Source: Synechococcus sp. 1G10 | GTDB lineage: Bacteria; Cyanobacteriota; Cyanobacteriia; PCC-6307; Cyanobiaceae | Direction: 5' to 3' | Assembly: GCF_002252625.1 (NCBI RefSeq) | Contig: NZ_NQKW01000011.1 | Span: 21,512 to 85,511 of the forward strand | Length of the DNA stretch: 64,000 nt | Part shown: piece after piece, positions 62,552 to 64,000 of the stretch | Layout of the letters: each line of letters begins with the position of its first letter | How positions within the stretch are numbered: the stretch's first letter is position 1 | The notes under the pieces: model-generated | Told to the model about the DNA's origin: nothing | The model's input: only the letters and a program-made list of their open reading frames with translations | Database searches by the model: none | Translations under genes and position numbers: made by a program

Positions 62552-63334
62552 ATGTCCATTAAGAATGTCCTGATTACCCGATTTTCGATACGTAGGCCGG
62601 GCTGGACTGACAAGGTTATTGGGAATTCGGAAGAAAGGCGGGCGTCCTGGTTCGCCTGGAGAAGCGTGTTGTTTAAGCGCACTCTGTACCGCTCGTTGCT
62701 TAGACAGACTTGCCAGGACTTTCGATTGTACGTCTTGATGGATGCCACGGATCAGTGGCTGTGGGAAAAGCATCTTGGCATTTCCGATCCTCGAGTCAAG
62801 CCTGTATTTGAGGCCGATCCTGGCTTCCGCCTTGCCAGCACTCGACTCGATCTTCGCGAGCATGACGGCTCCCCTTTGGTGATTTCCAGGCTTGACTCTG
62901 ACGACCTGGTCTCGTCCAATTATCTTGATTGTGTCAACACGGCCACAATTCAGCTTGAGAAAAGGGGGCAGGCCGGGGGACTCGTTATTTCGTGCCTGGG
63001 TCATATCACTGATGGCGCATTTGCGCAGAAAGCGTACATCCCAAATTCCCCATTTATTAGCCTTTATTGTCACCAGTATAGCGGCGAAAATATTTACTCT
63101 TTTCCTCACCAGAATGTTTTGAAGCTCGGTGTGCCCTGCGTGCTTGATCGCCAGTCGCGCTGGATTCAGTTCCTGCACGGCAGTAATGTCGCCAACCAGT
63201 TTATTCTAAAGAACCTGGTGTCGCCCGACCAGTTCCCCGCCCGCATCTCCAGTTCACCGACTTCTTCTTTTGCTGCAGTCCTGGAGCCGGCTGAAACGGG
63301 ATGGCCTCGTGGCTTCCCATTCCCGATTGCCTGA
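62552..63334 (+). CDS. Rhamnosyltransferase-like glycosyltransferase
   Basis: 260 residues from ATG 62552. The N-terminal VLITRFSIRRPG and WFAWRSVLFKRTLYRSLLRQT, the middle FRLYVLMDATDQWLWEKHL, and the motif PLVISRLDSDDLVSSNYLD (nucleotide-sugar/metal DxD-type) fit the putative rhamnosyltransferase family. It would transfer a deoxy sugar to a cell-surface glycan. No signal peptide. Its codon use is less GC-rich than the core genes, consistent with a mobile surface-polysaccharide gene. Confidence 0.7.
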   Translation: MSIKNVLITRFSIRRPGWTDKVIGNSEERRASWFAWRSVLFKRTLYRSLLRQTCQDFRLYVLMDATDQWLWEKHLGISDPRVKPVFEADPGFRLASTRLDLREHDGSPLVISRLDSDDLVSSNYLDCVNTATIQLEKRGQAGGLVISCLGHITDGAFAQKAYIPNSPFISLYCHQYSGENIYSFPHQNVLKLGVPCVLDRQSRWIQFLHGSNVANQFILKNLVSPDQFPARISSSPTSSFAAVLEPAETGWPRGFPFPIA

Positions 63335-64000
63335 AGCAGGCCCGTTTGACGATGCCTCTCGCCCGTTGCGGAGGCCTTCGCTCCCGGTCTGGGCCGGGCT
63401 GCTGTGAAATGTAAGCCGGGGGTTGGCCTTGCTTGGAGTTCACCATCTGCCTTGATTGTCAGTCGGAATGGTCGAACCCGAACGGTGCTTGCCTTCTCCC
63501 GGGAATGGGTGGCACCCCTCGCCACTTTCGCGCATCCGGAATCGCCTTGAGGAAGCTGCTCAGATCAAGATTGGCTGCGGCAGAGGCGTCATCGGGCACA
63601 AGGAAGAGTCGATACCACCGACCAAACCCCATGCAGGCAACTTAGTCCAAAGCGCCTTGTCGAGCGACATCCGGAGATGTCGCCGGACCAGTTCTTGCCG
63701 TCGCATGACACGCCCGTGACAAACTGTGAAACACCCCTGCCGTCAACCCAGTGTCGACCTTGCTTTACAGCTCCATTCTCGCGAGGATAGCCTGGGTTTT
63801 CCAAAGTTTCCCTGACGGTGGCTGAGGCCCGAGACTTGTCCGATGACTGACGCATATGAACCAATAGTCATGGTGAACCCAAGTGGCTGCCGCATGGCTC
63901 TTCGTATGCGTTCAGGGGGCAGGACAGCTCGCAGCGAACATCGCTACGGCTGAACCCTTGACGTCGGCGTGATTCCCGATTGCATCTCAGGCAGAGACTG
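63335..64000. other. Right-end region without a recognisable gene
   Basis: 666 bases with only short open frames on both strands, none with recognisable domains or a plausible start and ribosome-binding site. No tRNA, repeat or IS end was found by eye. It may be degraded DNA or the leader of a gene beyond the window. Confidence 0.4.

Noticed and set aside
1..64000. CRISPR array, rRNA operon or prophage structural genes
   Set aside because: No regularly spaced repeats, no rRNA-like stretches and no capsid, tail or integrase genes were seen.

Overview
The window looks like a high-GC picocyanobacterial chromosome (Synechococcus/Cyanobium type). The support is a siroheme/nitrite-reductase cluster (nrtA, a nitrate-reductase-associated protein, nirA, a CbiX-type chelatase, cobA), cyanobacterial housekeeping genes (pyrE, ygfZ, phosphoglucomutase, rdgB, hisB), a carotenoid oxygenase and a beta-carbonic anhydrase. 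Species is not assigned.

Layout. 1-14.3 kb: core genes, densely packed with short overlaps: nitrate/siroheme genes, a CsgG-like lipoprotein-family gene with a shifted 3' end, a cupin-like protein, tRNA-Met, pyrimidine and nucleotide metabolism. 14.3-49.2 kb: a large accessory block centred on sulfate-ester metabolism. It holds five sulfatases (three leftward at 15.6-21.9 kb, two rightward at 35.7-38.8 kb), their activating formylglycine-generating enzyme (43.8 kb), two AraC-type regulators that are paralogues of each other, two BASS-family plus two SulP-family transporters in two similar pairs, an outer-membrane beta-barrel, two DUF1254-type proteins, a methylglyoxal-synthase-like/lipid-kinase fusion broken by a frameshift, and an MscS channel. 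Decayed relatives of three of these genes (MscS, FGE, BASS) lie in the same block, which suggests duplication and loss. A stretch near 21.9-27.3 kb is visibly more AT-rich than the rest. 49.2-53.9 kb: core-like genes again (DUF389, DUF1499, carotenoid oxygenase, hisB, carbonic anhydrase).

53.9-64 kb: a rearranged segment. A stub of the fabI 3' end follows the carbonic anhydrase; a second 37-bp copy of the same fabI terminus lies 6.5 kb away, cut exactly where an insertion sequence begins. Between the copies are a tiny secreted Cys-rich peptide gene and a two-gene operon: a protein with an N-terminal TIR domain followed by a DUF4062-like and a third TIR-like domain, overlapping by 4 bases a 1242-residue STAND NTPase with one membrane segment and a large WD40-like beta-propeller. 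This looks like a sensor-effector (immune or programmed-response) module on a mobile segment and is the strongest candidate for an undescribed system. To its right are the IS element, a rhamnosyltransferase-like gene and 670 bases without a recognisable gene.

How the parts may fit together: nirA needs siroheme, supplied by cobA and the chelatase next door. The sulfatases lack export signals, so a plausible (inferred) scheme is import of sulfated organics by BASS transporters, cytoplasmic hydrolysis by FGE-activated sulfatases, and sulfate handling by SulP proteins, under AraC control.
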